This document shows, in pieces, positions 18,420 through 26,700 of a DNA stretch of 47,981 nucleotides; the stretch's first letter is position 1, and each line of letters opens with the position of its first letter. The stretch spans positions 1 to 47,981 of the forward strand of contig JAHREW010000022.1 in NCBI GenBank assembly GCA_020883125.1. Direction: 5' to 3'. This stretch comes from Microcoleus sp. CAWBG506 (GTDB lineage: Bacteria > Cyanobacteriota > Cyanobacteriia > Cyanobacteriales > Microcoleaceae). Under the pieces are notes generated by a model, which saw only the letters and a program-made list of their open reading frames with translations, was not told the origin of the DNA and did no database searches. The position numbers were made by a program, and so were the translations under genes.

Positions 18420-18539
18420 ACCGGGCGATTGGAAATCGCGTCTACACAGACAAAACCCGCCTTCGCGGGTTGAAAGAAAACATTCTTAGTCCGCGAAGGC
18501 GGACATTGTTTGTGTAGACGCGAATTCTATTCGCCCGGT
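18420..18539. repeat. 120-bp imperfect palindrome (MITE-like)
   Basis: The ends ACCGGGCGA and TCGCCCGGT are inverted. Inside, CGCGTCTACACAGACAA pairs with its counterpart TTGTTTGTGTAGACGCG on the far arm. Near the centre lie two small hairpins, CCCGCCTTCGCGGG and GTCCGCGAAGGCGGAC, which are also complementary to each other. The whole can fold as a long hairpin or a cross. It fills most of the gap between the small ORF and the KGK gene. Confidence 0.85.
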
Positions 18540-18606
18540 TATTGCAAAAAATGAGGCGATACCTGATAATTGTTAATAGAGTATTTTGAAAAAATCAACA
18601 CTCAAT

Positions 18607-19041
18607 ATGCAAAAACATATTTTTCTAGAAAATCACGGAAATGATGATGTTTGTTCCTTTGGTTCTACGATGTTCAAAGTAGGTAAGCTTACGCAAGTAA
18701 TGCAATCAGCAACTGATTATCATTTAGAAGATGCACTTACGGAGTTATTCAAAACTCAAGGATTAGCAATAAATACCCGTAAATATAATCCGCAGCTTAG
18801 GTGTAACGAGCAACAAAAATGGTTTGGTGACGGGATAGACTGTGAAATCTTAACAATTGGGGCTAAAGGTTGGCAAAAAGGTAAAGTTAAAATCAGAGTC
18901 ATTGTAGAATTTTGCCCAGACGAACCAGAAGTTGAAGAAACACCAGAAAACAATCAATTAGAAATCAGCGCGCCAGAATCACCCCTTGACGATTTGCGTC
19001 GCCAACTTCTAAACCATGAAAATCAACCTAACAATTCATGA
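18607..19041 (+). CDS. KGK-domain protein
   Basis: 144 aa from the ATG at 18607 (MQKHIFLENHG); a TTG start at 18586 would add 7 residues. The segment GAKGWQKGKVKIRVIVEF near residues 86-103 is the signature of the KGK domain, a cyanobacterial family of unknown role. The C-terminal 40 residues are acidic and proline-rich, then a short helix (PLDDLRRQLLN). Its stop overlaps the start of the HNH gene (ATGA at 19038-19041), so the two are translated as one unit. No ribosome binding site is obvious, which leaves the start uncertain. Confidence 0.8.
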   Translation: MQKHIFLENHGNDDVCSFGSTMFKVGKLTQVMQSATDYHLEDALTELFKTQGLAINTRKYNPQLRCNEQQKWFGDGIDCEILTIGAKGWQKGKVKIRVIVEFCPDEPEVEETPENNQLEISAPESPLDDLRRQLLNHENQPNNS

Positions 19042-19283
19042 CTAAAACCCCTAGAATCCCCATTCCCCCAGAAGTCAGAAAATACGTCTTCAACCGCAAT
19101 AAATACCAATGCCAAAGTTGCGGCCAAACCAAACAAGAAACCCAACTCTCGATCGATCATATCATCCCCCTAGCCCGTGGCGGCAGCAACGACATCAGCA
19201 ACCTACAAACCCTCTGCCTCACCTGCAACCAACAGAAAACCGACAAACTAGACCCCCGCTTCCGCCGTCACTTTGACCTGTAA
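19038..19283 (+). CDS. HNH endonuclease (81 aa, minimal)
   Basis: A stand-alone HNH nuclease domain of the McrA-like zinc type. It shows CQSCG near residues 25-29, the catalytic DHIIPLARGG (His at about 42) with SNLQTLCLTCN after it, so that CxxC and CxxC can bind a structural zinc. Its start overlaps the KGK stop by ATGA. Such small HNH proteins are frequent in cyanobacteria and may be mobile, stand-alone nucleases. Nothing in the neighbourhood identifies an intron, intein or phage. Confidence 0.88.
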   Translation: MTKTPRIPIPPEVRKYVFNRNKYQCQSCGQTKQETQLSIDHIIPLARGGSNDISNLQTLCLTCNQQKTDKLDPRFRRHFDL

Positions 19284-19304
19284 TATTTGATAGTATTAGG
19301 ACTT

Positions 19305-19432
19305 ATATCATGTCCGATCGATCGTGCATAATACATAGGCGGGGGCGGGTTTTTGAGATAGTCGGTTTTTGGCCAATATTGTTGGTGAACCCGCCCCTAC
19401 AGGAATCATGGTCAATTGACCGGACATGATAT
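19305..19432. repeat. 128-bp MITE-like element with 12-bp terminal inverted repeats
   Basis: The left end ATATCATGTCCG and right end CGGACATGATAT are exact reverse complements. The interior holds a second inverted pair of GGGCGGGTT and AACCCGCCC words, also seen at 38172-38335. No coding capacity; probably mobilised in trans. Confidence 0.75.
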
Positions 19433-19447
19433 TACGCATGGGACTCC

Positions 19448-19513
19448 AGAAACCGGGTTTTTTACGAAAATACTTCGTTACCAACCACAAATTTAGTAAA
19501 AAACCCGGTTTCT
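19448..19513. repeat. Inverted pair of GAAACCGGGTTTTTT repeats
   Basis: AGAAACCGGGTTTTTT at 19448 and AAAAAACCCGGTTTCT at 19497-19513 face each other across an AT-rich spacer containing ATACTTCGTTACC. This is the same unit as at 5064-5214 and could act as a stem-loop terminator for either flanking gene. Confidence 0.75.
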
Positions 19514-19598
19514 TTGGTCGAAATGCGTCCAGGACTAAAATATTCATCTCTCTCCTCTCTTCCTCTGCGCTCTCTGCGCCCTCTGCGGTTAAAAACAC

Positions 19599-22500
19599 CT
19601 ACCATCTATAATACCGATAAGGATTATCCCCATTCTCAAAATCCGTCCTATAATCAGAATGATAAAACTGATTACTCGAACCATTAAACACCACCCCATC
19701 CGCCTTAAAACTCGCCCCCAAATTTGCCAAAATCTGAGCATTCGCGCGAGTTTGTCGCCAGCGAGTAAAACGCAAATAAGTCTTAGCATCAGCATTCAAA
19801 CCATCCGGGTCAATCTGAGAAAAAATCGCCACACCCTTACCTACAGCAACCCGACTTAACAAACCGTCAGCACCAATTTCTCCCCCAGACTTAATCAACC
19901 AAGTATCATAAAAAGAGCGCGATCGCAAATCCGAACCACTAACACCCTTCACCTCATCCCAACCCGGAACCGCCAGCGAACCACCGAAATTCTGAACAGG
20001 CTGCAAACCCACACCCAAACCAGCAACAGGCACTTGTCGCGGCCAGAAAAACACCTTGCCACCAGCATTCAAATAACCCCGCAAATCAGCATCTTTCACA
20101 TTAACCTGCGCCCCGATAATCGCCAAACCAACATCTTGAGAAAGCCCATTAGCCCGCTGATAAATTACCCCCAAATCATCCAACTTCTTGCTATCCCCAT
20201 CTCCCCCAATTAAAACCACTTTATCCGGCTTCCCAGACACAATAGCATTCATCCCGTAACTCACAAGTTTTTGGACTAATTGCGCCGCCCCAGCATCCGA
20301 AGCAAAATGATCCTCCAAATCCAACTCATTTAAAATCAATCGCCCTTTTCCATAATCCAATTCCATCAACGGCGAATAAGCTAAATCAAACTCCGACTCC
20401 AAAATTGGTCGCCAAGAAGTGCGGTGTGGCTTCTCAATAGAAGCGCTGCTGACACCCCCATAATTTCCCCAATGCCAGCCATACCAATGTGAATTTTTTG
20501 GACTCAATTTTCCCACTGTATGAACAGTATCTGGATAAGCTTCAATCAAAGTGCTTTGTCCTGTCCAATCCCACAAATCAGCCTCGTCCAGACCGCTAAC
20601 TGCCTGGTGGTTGCTATTAATTGGATAAACTCGACGGCTGATGTGTTGTGCAATCCGCAAACCCATATTTCGCAGCCATTCCCTGCTTTGGGAAAACACA
20701 ATTACCTTACCACCATTCCGCACAAAAGTTTCTAAATTTCCTGGCCAATTTTGCCCGCTAGAAAATGCTTCCCTACCAATAATTAGTAGGGGCAATCCCC
20801 CCGTGGTTGCCCCGACCGTGGTTGCCCCGACCGTGGTTGCCCCGACCGTGGTTGCCCCGACCGTGGTTGCCCCGACATTACCATTCCAAGGCACAAGTTC
20901 GTAACCTAATTGTTTTAACATCGCCGATGTTTTGCCCACAGGATCGAAGATTGTCAGCTTATCCTTGATTTTGCTTGGATTGTCAAATACCCGGAACGAA
21001 AAATTATCAACGTGGGGGCGATCGCCCACGCTCGCACTTAGCCGAATTTCGCCATCAACCTTGCCCGAAACCTTCTGAGGTAAAATCACATCAATGGGGA
21101 AAAACAGCGTACCTGCGGTGTCAATAGTTCCCTGTTTATCGCCTTTTTTCACCTCTTTCCCATCCACCAAAACTTGCCAATTAAAACTAAAATTTTGTTG
21201 ACTCCTAGTATCGTTAATTAATACTATTTGCTTAGCCAGTTTTCCCCCCGCAAAAAAACTGTGGTCTTTGGTAACAAAAGCGGGACTAGCACCAGCAATC
21301 CAAGCCAAAGTAGGACCATTATTCTTCATAATAGCCTCGCCACCAGGATAAATATTGTAAGCTTCTGGCTGCAAATAATACATCAGACTCTTCGACATCT
21401 GCTTCAAATAGACCCCCCGCTGTCCCGGTTGAAATTCTCCAACATCTACCTTCGTTTTACCAACATCCGAAACTTGCCAACCGTGGCCATCACTCCAAGG
21501 AATCATCCCCCCAGACATCCCAAAAGTCCGCCAACTGCGCCAAGTATTTGTACTGAATAACTGCTGCAACTTTTGAAAAGCCGGTGCAAAATCTAACTCT
21601 GGATTCAGATACCAGTTTTGGTACTCCTGGGCCTTAATAAATTTTTCCCTAATTTTATTTTTATAACTCTGACTTTCTAACTCATAAGCCTGTTTACCAA
21701 AATAAATCGCTGCAAACTCTGTCATCCAAGGTTCGCTGACAATAACGCGATCGAAACCATCGCGATTTCGCATCATGGTTGCTTGTAGTGGAGTCCCAAA
21801 TTCTACCACCATGTAGGGCATTTCCCCAGTTTTGCTCCACTCAGAAATCCACTCTTCTCTTTCTTGCAATGGAATTAGATTTAAATAAGAATTAAGCGCA
21901 TAAACATCACCAAAGTTTGCACCTTGATGTAACATCACAGGTCTAGTTGGATCGACTTTTTTGATAGCAGAATACAGATCCTTTGCCAAAGGTGCTATCT
22001 CTGGTAAACGCTTATCATCAATTGTTCCCAGGGTTCCTGTTAGTTTTTTATTACCGATGCGACGAGGATTTTGGTCGTCATTGTTGCCAAAAAAATTAGG
22101 ACTGGTGGCCCACATTAAAACTGAGGGGTGATTGCGATATCGTCGCATTTCTGTGGCCATTCGTCCTTCCCAGCGTTCTCTTGTTTGGTGGTTTTTCCAC
22201 TTGCCGTTCCAAGCTATGGAAGTAATATCTAAAGCGGGAGCCATAATGGGAAAACCTTTGATGTCTGCTATTTCCGAAAACAGTTCTCGCAAATGCCACC
22301 GTCCCCGTTCGTCATGATCCCAAGGCCACATTTCTATGATATTAAAACCGGCTTTCAGGTAGCCGTCAATTAATTTTTGGGCTCCGACGACACTACCACC
22401 TTCCCATGTATCGGAATGTAAGGTTGGTCGCAGCCGTAATTCTGTTCCATTTAAGAAAAATTTACGCCCTTCTATCCAAAATTCTCGGAAGCCAAAAGGT

Positions 22501-23492
22501 TGGTTGTACTGCGTATTAATGCCAGTTCCTGTTACTTCTAATTGCAGGTTATAAAGGTTTGGTTGACCAAGGTCCCAAATCCGAGGGTTTTTCCAGTCCC
22601 ACTGGATGTTTACGGTTTGAGTTGGTTTAGCTTTAACTTGGGCTGTTCCGGTAAATTTTTGTTCGACTTGGCCCTTTTCATCGAGCATTTTAGCTACTAA
22701 CTGAATTTGACCGTTTTGTTTAATATCTTTGAGTTCTATATCTAATTTTATTTGGTGGTTTCGGGTGGAAGTTTGAACAAAGACATCGCTAATTAACGGA
22801 CCTGGTTGTCTGCTAAAAATTCTGACTTCACCGATGATTCCTCGCGAGAGGAGGTTGGATTCTTTGGTGTAGATTTCACTCGGCCCCATAATCACTACTT
22901 TCTCTTTTTCTTCGGAGATAGCAGCGACTAAAATCGATATCGTATTTTGACCTGGTTTGGCTACTTTAGTAATTTCAATAGTGCCGTAGGGCCAATCAAT
23001 TTGACCGCAGTTAATCCCGTTGATAAAGATGACTGCATCGGTGCTGACTCTGGCTAAATCGATGAAAATTCTGCGGTTTTTCCAGTCACTGGGAATGTCT
23101 ATTGTCCGCTGATACCAGGCTTTTGATAGTTGTTTGTTTTTGAAGTTTTCCCACTCTTTACCAGTACCACGAGAGATGATTCCTGGTATGACTTCGCTGT
23201 TTTCTTCCATCCAGTCTCCGGGTACTTGGATGGAGCCCCAGCTTGGGGATGAGGGGGGATTTTGGGAATTGCCAAGGGCGGGGACAAATTGCCAGGTGCC
23301 GTTGAGATAGATGCGATCGCCTGTATTGTCGATCGCACTGGGGTTGGCGATGCTAAAATTGGGAAAGCCGATCGAGAGCCCTGAGTTACTCGCAGAATTT
23401 GGATTTTGAAGTGTATAACCCATGAATCCGAACACGATTGCTGCTGCCAAAAATAACCCGATCGTTTTTGCCAGCTTGTTGTTCACGCTCAC
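19599..23492 (-). CDS. Membrane-anchored GH2-like protein with degenerate acid/base site
   Basis: 1297-aa protein with an N-terminal hydrophobic segment (about residues 9-26, TIGLFLAAAIVFGFMGYTL) acting as signal anchor, so it is probably periplasmic or surface-facing. About 50-350 is a galactose-binding/jelly-roll and immunoglobulin-like GH2 sandwich (WYQRTIDIPSDWK). The TIM barrel follows (EFWIEGRKFFLNGTEL; HPSVLMWATSPNFFG 455-469). GH2 enzymes normally have a Glu of the Asn-Glu pair as acid/base in that place; here the position reads Ser-Pro-Asn, without Glu. The nucleophile-like Glu is kept at 564 in MVVEFG. A C-terminal ThuA/GATase-like region (700-1297) is rich in Gly and Trp. Residues 873-897 are five VGATT units made by repeat expansion. 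It may bind rather than cleave sugars; substrate unknown. Confidence 0.75.
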   Translation of the reverse strand: MSVNNKLAKTIGLFLAAAIVFGFMGYTLQNPNSASNSGLSIGFPNFSIANPSAIDNTGDRIYLNGTWQFVPALGNSQNPPSSPSWGSIQVPGDWMEENSEVIPGIISRGTGKEWENFKNKQLSKAWYQRTIDIPSDWKNRRIFIDLARVSTDAVIFINGINCGQIDWPYGTIEITKVAKPGQNTISILVAAISEEKEKVVIMGPSEIYTKESNLLSRGIIGEVRIFSRQPGPLISDVFVQTSTRNHQIKLDIELKDIKQNGQIQLVAKMLDEKGQVEQKFTGTAQVKAKPTQTVNIQWDWKNPRIWDLGQPNLYNLQLEVTGTGINTQYNQPFGFREFWIEGRKFFLNGTELRLRPTLHSDTWEGGSVVGAQKLIDGYLKAGFNIIEMWPWDHDERGRWHLRELFSEIADIKGFPIMAPALDITSIAWNGKWKNHQTRERWEGRMATEMRRYRNHPSVLMWATSPNFFGNNDDQNPRRIGNKKLTGTLGTIDDKRLPEIAPLAKDLYSAIKKVDPTRPVMLHQGANFGDVYALNSYLNLIPLQEREEWISEWSKTGEMPYMVVEFGTPLQATMMRNRDGFDRVIVSEPWMTEFAAIYFGKQAYELESQSYKNKIREKFIKAQEYQNWYLNPELDFAPAFQKLQQLFSTNTWRSWRTFGMSGGMIPWSDGHGWQVSDVGKTKVDVGEFQPGQRGVYLKQMSKSLMYYLQPEAYNIYPGGEAIMKNNGPTLAWIAGASPAFVTKDHSFFAGGKLAKQIVLINDTRSQQNFSFNWQVLVDGKEVKKGDKQGTIDTAGTLFFPIDVILPQKVSGKVDGEIRLSASVGDRPHVDNFSFRVFDNPSKIKDKLTIFDPVGKTSAMLKQLGYELVPWNGNVGATTVGATTVGATTVGATTVGATTGGLPLLIIGREAFSSGQNWPGNLETFVRNGGKVIVFSQSREWLRNMGLRIAQHISRRVYPINSNHQAVSGLDEADLWDWTGQSTLIEAYPDTVHTVGKLSPKNSHWYGWHWGNYGGVSSASIEKPHRTSWRPILESEFDLAYSPLMELDYGKGRLILNELDLEDHFASDAGAAQLVQKLVSYGMNAIVSGKPDKVVLIGGDGDSKKLDDLGVIYQRANGLSQDVGLAIIGAQVNVKDADLRGYLNAGGKVFFWPRQVPVAGLGVGLQPVQNFGGSLAVPGWDEVKGVSGSDLRSRSFYDTWLIKSGGEIGADGLLSRVAVGKGVAIFSQIDPDGLNADAKTYLRFTRWRQTRANAQILANLGASFKADGVVFNGSSNQFYHSDYRTDFENGDNPYRYYRW
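20786..20875. repeat. In-frame GTAGGGGC element plus five 15-bp repeats inside the GH2-like gene
   Basis: 20786-20812 is identical over 27 bp to the intergenic repeat at 47801-47827. It leads into five copies of a 15-bp unit (CCGTGGTTGCCCCGA at 20801, 20816, 20831, 20846 and 20861). On the coding strand each 15-bp unit gives VGATT. The frame is maintained because 15 is a multiple of three. Confidence 0.95.
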
Positions 23493-23757
23493 TTACTCCC
23501 CAAAAATCAGCTTATTTGTCCGTTCATCATAACAAAGAGATGGACACACGCCCAGATGGGGAGTCAACAAACAACCAACAACCCACTTATTTAAATCTGT
23601 CTCAGGGATGATGGCAAGTCCCCCAAAAATATGATTTGGTAGAAAAAAAAACAATTATAAAAACGACCGTGAAACCCCGTGTCTTTAGACCGGGGAGTGT
23701 CAATAATATCTTTTTAAACAGTCAATAATTTAGCGCCCTCACTATCGGTCAACCAAA
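23493..23757. other. Divergent intergenic region with no gene
   Basis: 265 bp between the divergent GH2-like gene and the first kinase gene. It contains the orphan IS605-type hairpin described separately (23671-23703). No clear promoter can be named; the T- and A-rich runs around 23640-23665 could be part of one. Confidence 0.5.
23671..23703 (+). other. Orphan IS605-type right-end hairpin, possible guide-RNA remnant
   Basis: CCCCG (23675-23679), GTC, loop TTTA, GAC and CGGGG (23691-23695) form an 8-bp stem with one bulged base. It is followed by AGTGTCAA. The IS right end at 9920-9941 has the same pattern (CCCC, TTTAG loop, GGGGAGTATCAA). No tnpB or tnpA is nearby, so this is either a remnant end or a small non-autonomous element. 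Confidence 0.6.
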
Positions 23758-26700
23758 ATGAGTCCGCTTCAGGTACTACCTCTACCCATTAAACGTTACA
23801 AAATTGCTGGATTTACCACCAGCACCGCATTTATGCTGACTATTTTGTTACTGTTTGCATTTAAGGCAACTTCTGCGATCTTATTTTTGGTCACTGCAAT
23901 GGTCGCGATTTGGTATGCTGGTCTCAAGTCCACAGAAAAAGAACTACAAACAGAACGAGATATTATTGCCAAAGTCATTAACATAGCCGCCTGTTTGATT
24001 GTAGTTCTGGACAAGGAAGGACGGATAGTCAGTTTTAACGAATTTTGCGAAAAAACCACAGGCTACTCCTTTGCTGAGGTCAAAAATAAATTTGTTTGGA
24101 ATTTATTCTTGGTCTCCGAAGAATTAGATCAAGTTAAAAATATTTTTAACCAATTAAATGCCGAAACTTTTGTTAGTAAATATACTAACTATTGGGTCAC
24201 AAAAAATGGTGATAGGCGCTTAATTAATTGGTCAAATACAGTCATTGTTGATAGCAACGGTTTGGTAGAATATGTCATCGCAACTGGTGTCGATATTACT
24301 GACTGTCGCATCGCAGAAATAGCCTTAGCTTTATCCTACAGTGAGCTAGAAACTAGAGTCAAACAGCGAACGGCAGAATTGACAGTAGCGAAGGAAGCGC
24401 TGCAAGCTCAAGAAGAACGATTTCGCTCTTTAAGTTCCTGTTCGCCGGTGGGGATTTTTATGGCGGATATTCATGGTCGCATTACCTATGTAAACCCCCG
24501 ATGTCAGGCTATTTATGAGATGACTTTTGAAGAAATTTTAGGCGATGGCTGGCAAAATTACATTCACTCAGAAGACAGGGAGCAAGTGTTGACTCAGTGG
24601 CAGAATTATACCCGCGAAGGTGGAGAATATGCGCTGGAATATCGCCTGCAAATATCCGAGGAAATTTGCCCTTGGGTTAATGTTAGTTGCTCCTCCATGT
24701 TTTCTGACTCTGGGGAATTGATTGGACACGTTGGGACTGTTCGAGATGTCACAGAACGTCAACAAACACAAGCAGCTTTATCCAGCAGCGAACAGCAACT
24801 GAGAACACTGTTAGAAAATACGCCAGATATCATTATCCGTACTGACAAAGAACTGCGTTATGTCTATGTCAATCAAGCATTAGCCAACAGCCAAGGACAA
24901 CCGGTTTCATTTTTTATTGGTAAAACCACTGCCGAAATCGGCATAGATCCAGAACTGTGCCAACTCTGGGAAACAACTCTTCACAAAGTTTTTGCATCTG
25001 GTAAAGAAGAAATCATTGAATTTCAAGCACCTTTAGCCAAGGGCATCAGAACTTATCAATCTCGCGTAGTTCCTGAATTTGATAAAGCAGGTGTAATTCA
25101 ATATGCCTTAATTGTAGCGCGAGATATCACGGAATTGAAAGTGGCAGAAGTTCAAAAAGCGCAACTGACAATAGAACAAGGTGCTAGGGAAAAAGCGGAA
25201 ATAGAACAACAACGATCGCGCTTTTTAGCAGAAGTCAGTAAAATGCTCGCTGCGAGCTTTGATGGCGAAACTGTGTTGCAAAAAATCGCAGAATTAGCCG
25301 TGGAAACCGTAGCACAAGGTTGCTGGATTCATCTGAGGGAAACCGATGACCAAGTTCGTCTAGTCGCTGTGGCTCACGCAGAAGCCTCCCGGCTGGATGG
25401 GATGAATTTGTTGACGGTGGGAAATATTGATAATCAGGCTTTACATGGTTATCCCTTAGTAATTCGCACGGGAACATCTGAATTAATTAGTGAAGTAAAT
25501 CCAGAAATCTTAGCAACAGTATCTGGAAATGAAGCAGAACTAGAACTATTACGATCGCTCAATATCGGCTCCCAAGCTTGCGTACCGATGACGGCGCGGG
25601 GACGAGTCATCGGTGCTATTACTTGCTTTACATCAGAGTGCGATCGCCACTACAATTCCGAAGATTTAGCCATGCTACAAGACCTAGCTTACCACGTCGC
25701 CCTAGGTCTTGATAATGCCAGACTTTATACAGAAGCCCAACAAGCACTGGCTCAAACATCCGAATCCTTTGCCTTAATTGACTCGCTATTGGAAGCATCT
25801 CCTTTGGGGATTTGTTTTTTGGATCGCGAAATGCGCTACATCCGCATCAATCAAGTCTTAGCAGAACTCAATGGTTTGTCAGCAGAACAACATTTGGGTC
25901 AAGACTTCCGCCAACTGTTGCCAGAATCCGCAGCCCAATATGCCTGGATAATTCAGCAGGTTATAGATACTGGCGAACCCATTTTGAACGTCGAAATTAG
26001 CGGTGAATCTAAGGGAAAACCGGGTGTTTTAGGCCATTGGGTATGTAATTACTATCCAGTGAAAAATGAAAATGGAGAAACCATAGGATCTGGGATAATT
26101 TTCACAGATATTACGGTAGCTAAACAGACAGAAATAGCTTTGCGAGAAAGTGAAATACGGTTCCGCAGTGTCGTAGAATCCAACATGATCGGTATCGGTT
26201 TTTGGGATAAAGAAGGCGCAATTACTGAAGCTAATGATGCTTTGCTAAATATGATTGGATATAGCAGGGAAGACTTGGTTTTGGGAAACCTGTATTGGTC
26301 GCAAATCACGCCACCGGAACAGGCCTATCTCGATCGCATAGCCTTGGAGCAAATCTCAGCCTTCGGGAGTTGCACGCCTTTTGAAAAATTATACATCCGC
26401 AAAGATGGCACGCGCTTGCCAGTTTTGATCGGCGCGGCACATTTCCAAGGATGCCAAGACAAAGGTTCGTTCTTTGTTCTCGACATTAGCGATCGCAAAC
26501 AAGCAGAAGCAGCGCGATCGGCAATCAATCAAACCTTAGAAGCCTTGGTTCAAGCCTGTCCTCTGGCAATTACCGTTTTCAACTCCGAAGATGGTGTGGT
26601 AACACTGTGGAATCCAGCGGCAGAAAGAATTTTTGGTTGGAAGGAATCAGAGGCAATTGGTCACTTTTTGCCCAATGTTCCTGCCAATAAACGGGACGAA

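Larger units (their letters stand above)
19284..19598. other. Intergenic: two dispersed repeats, no gene
   Basis: 19305-19432 is an inverted-repeat element with perfect 12-bp ends (ATATCATGTCCG and CGGACATGATAT) and GGGCGGGTTT/AACCCGCCCC inside. 19448-19513 is a pair of GAAACCGGGTTTTT units in inverted orientation. A CTCTGCG-rich tract (19550-19590), another cyanobacterial dispersed repeat, ends at the GH2 gene. Confidence 0.75.
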
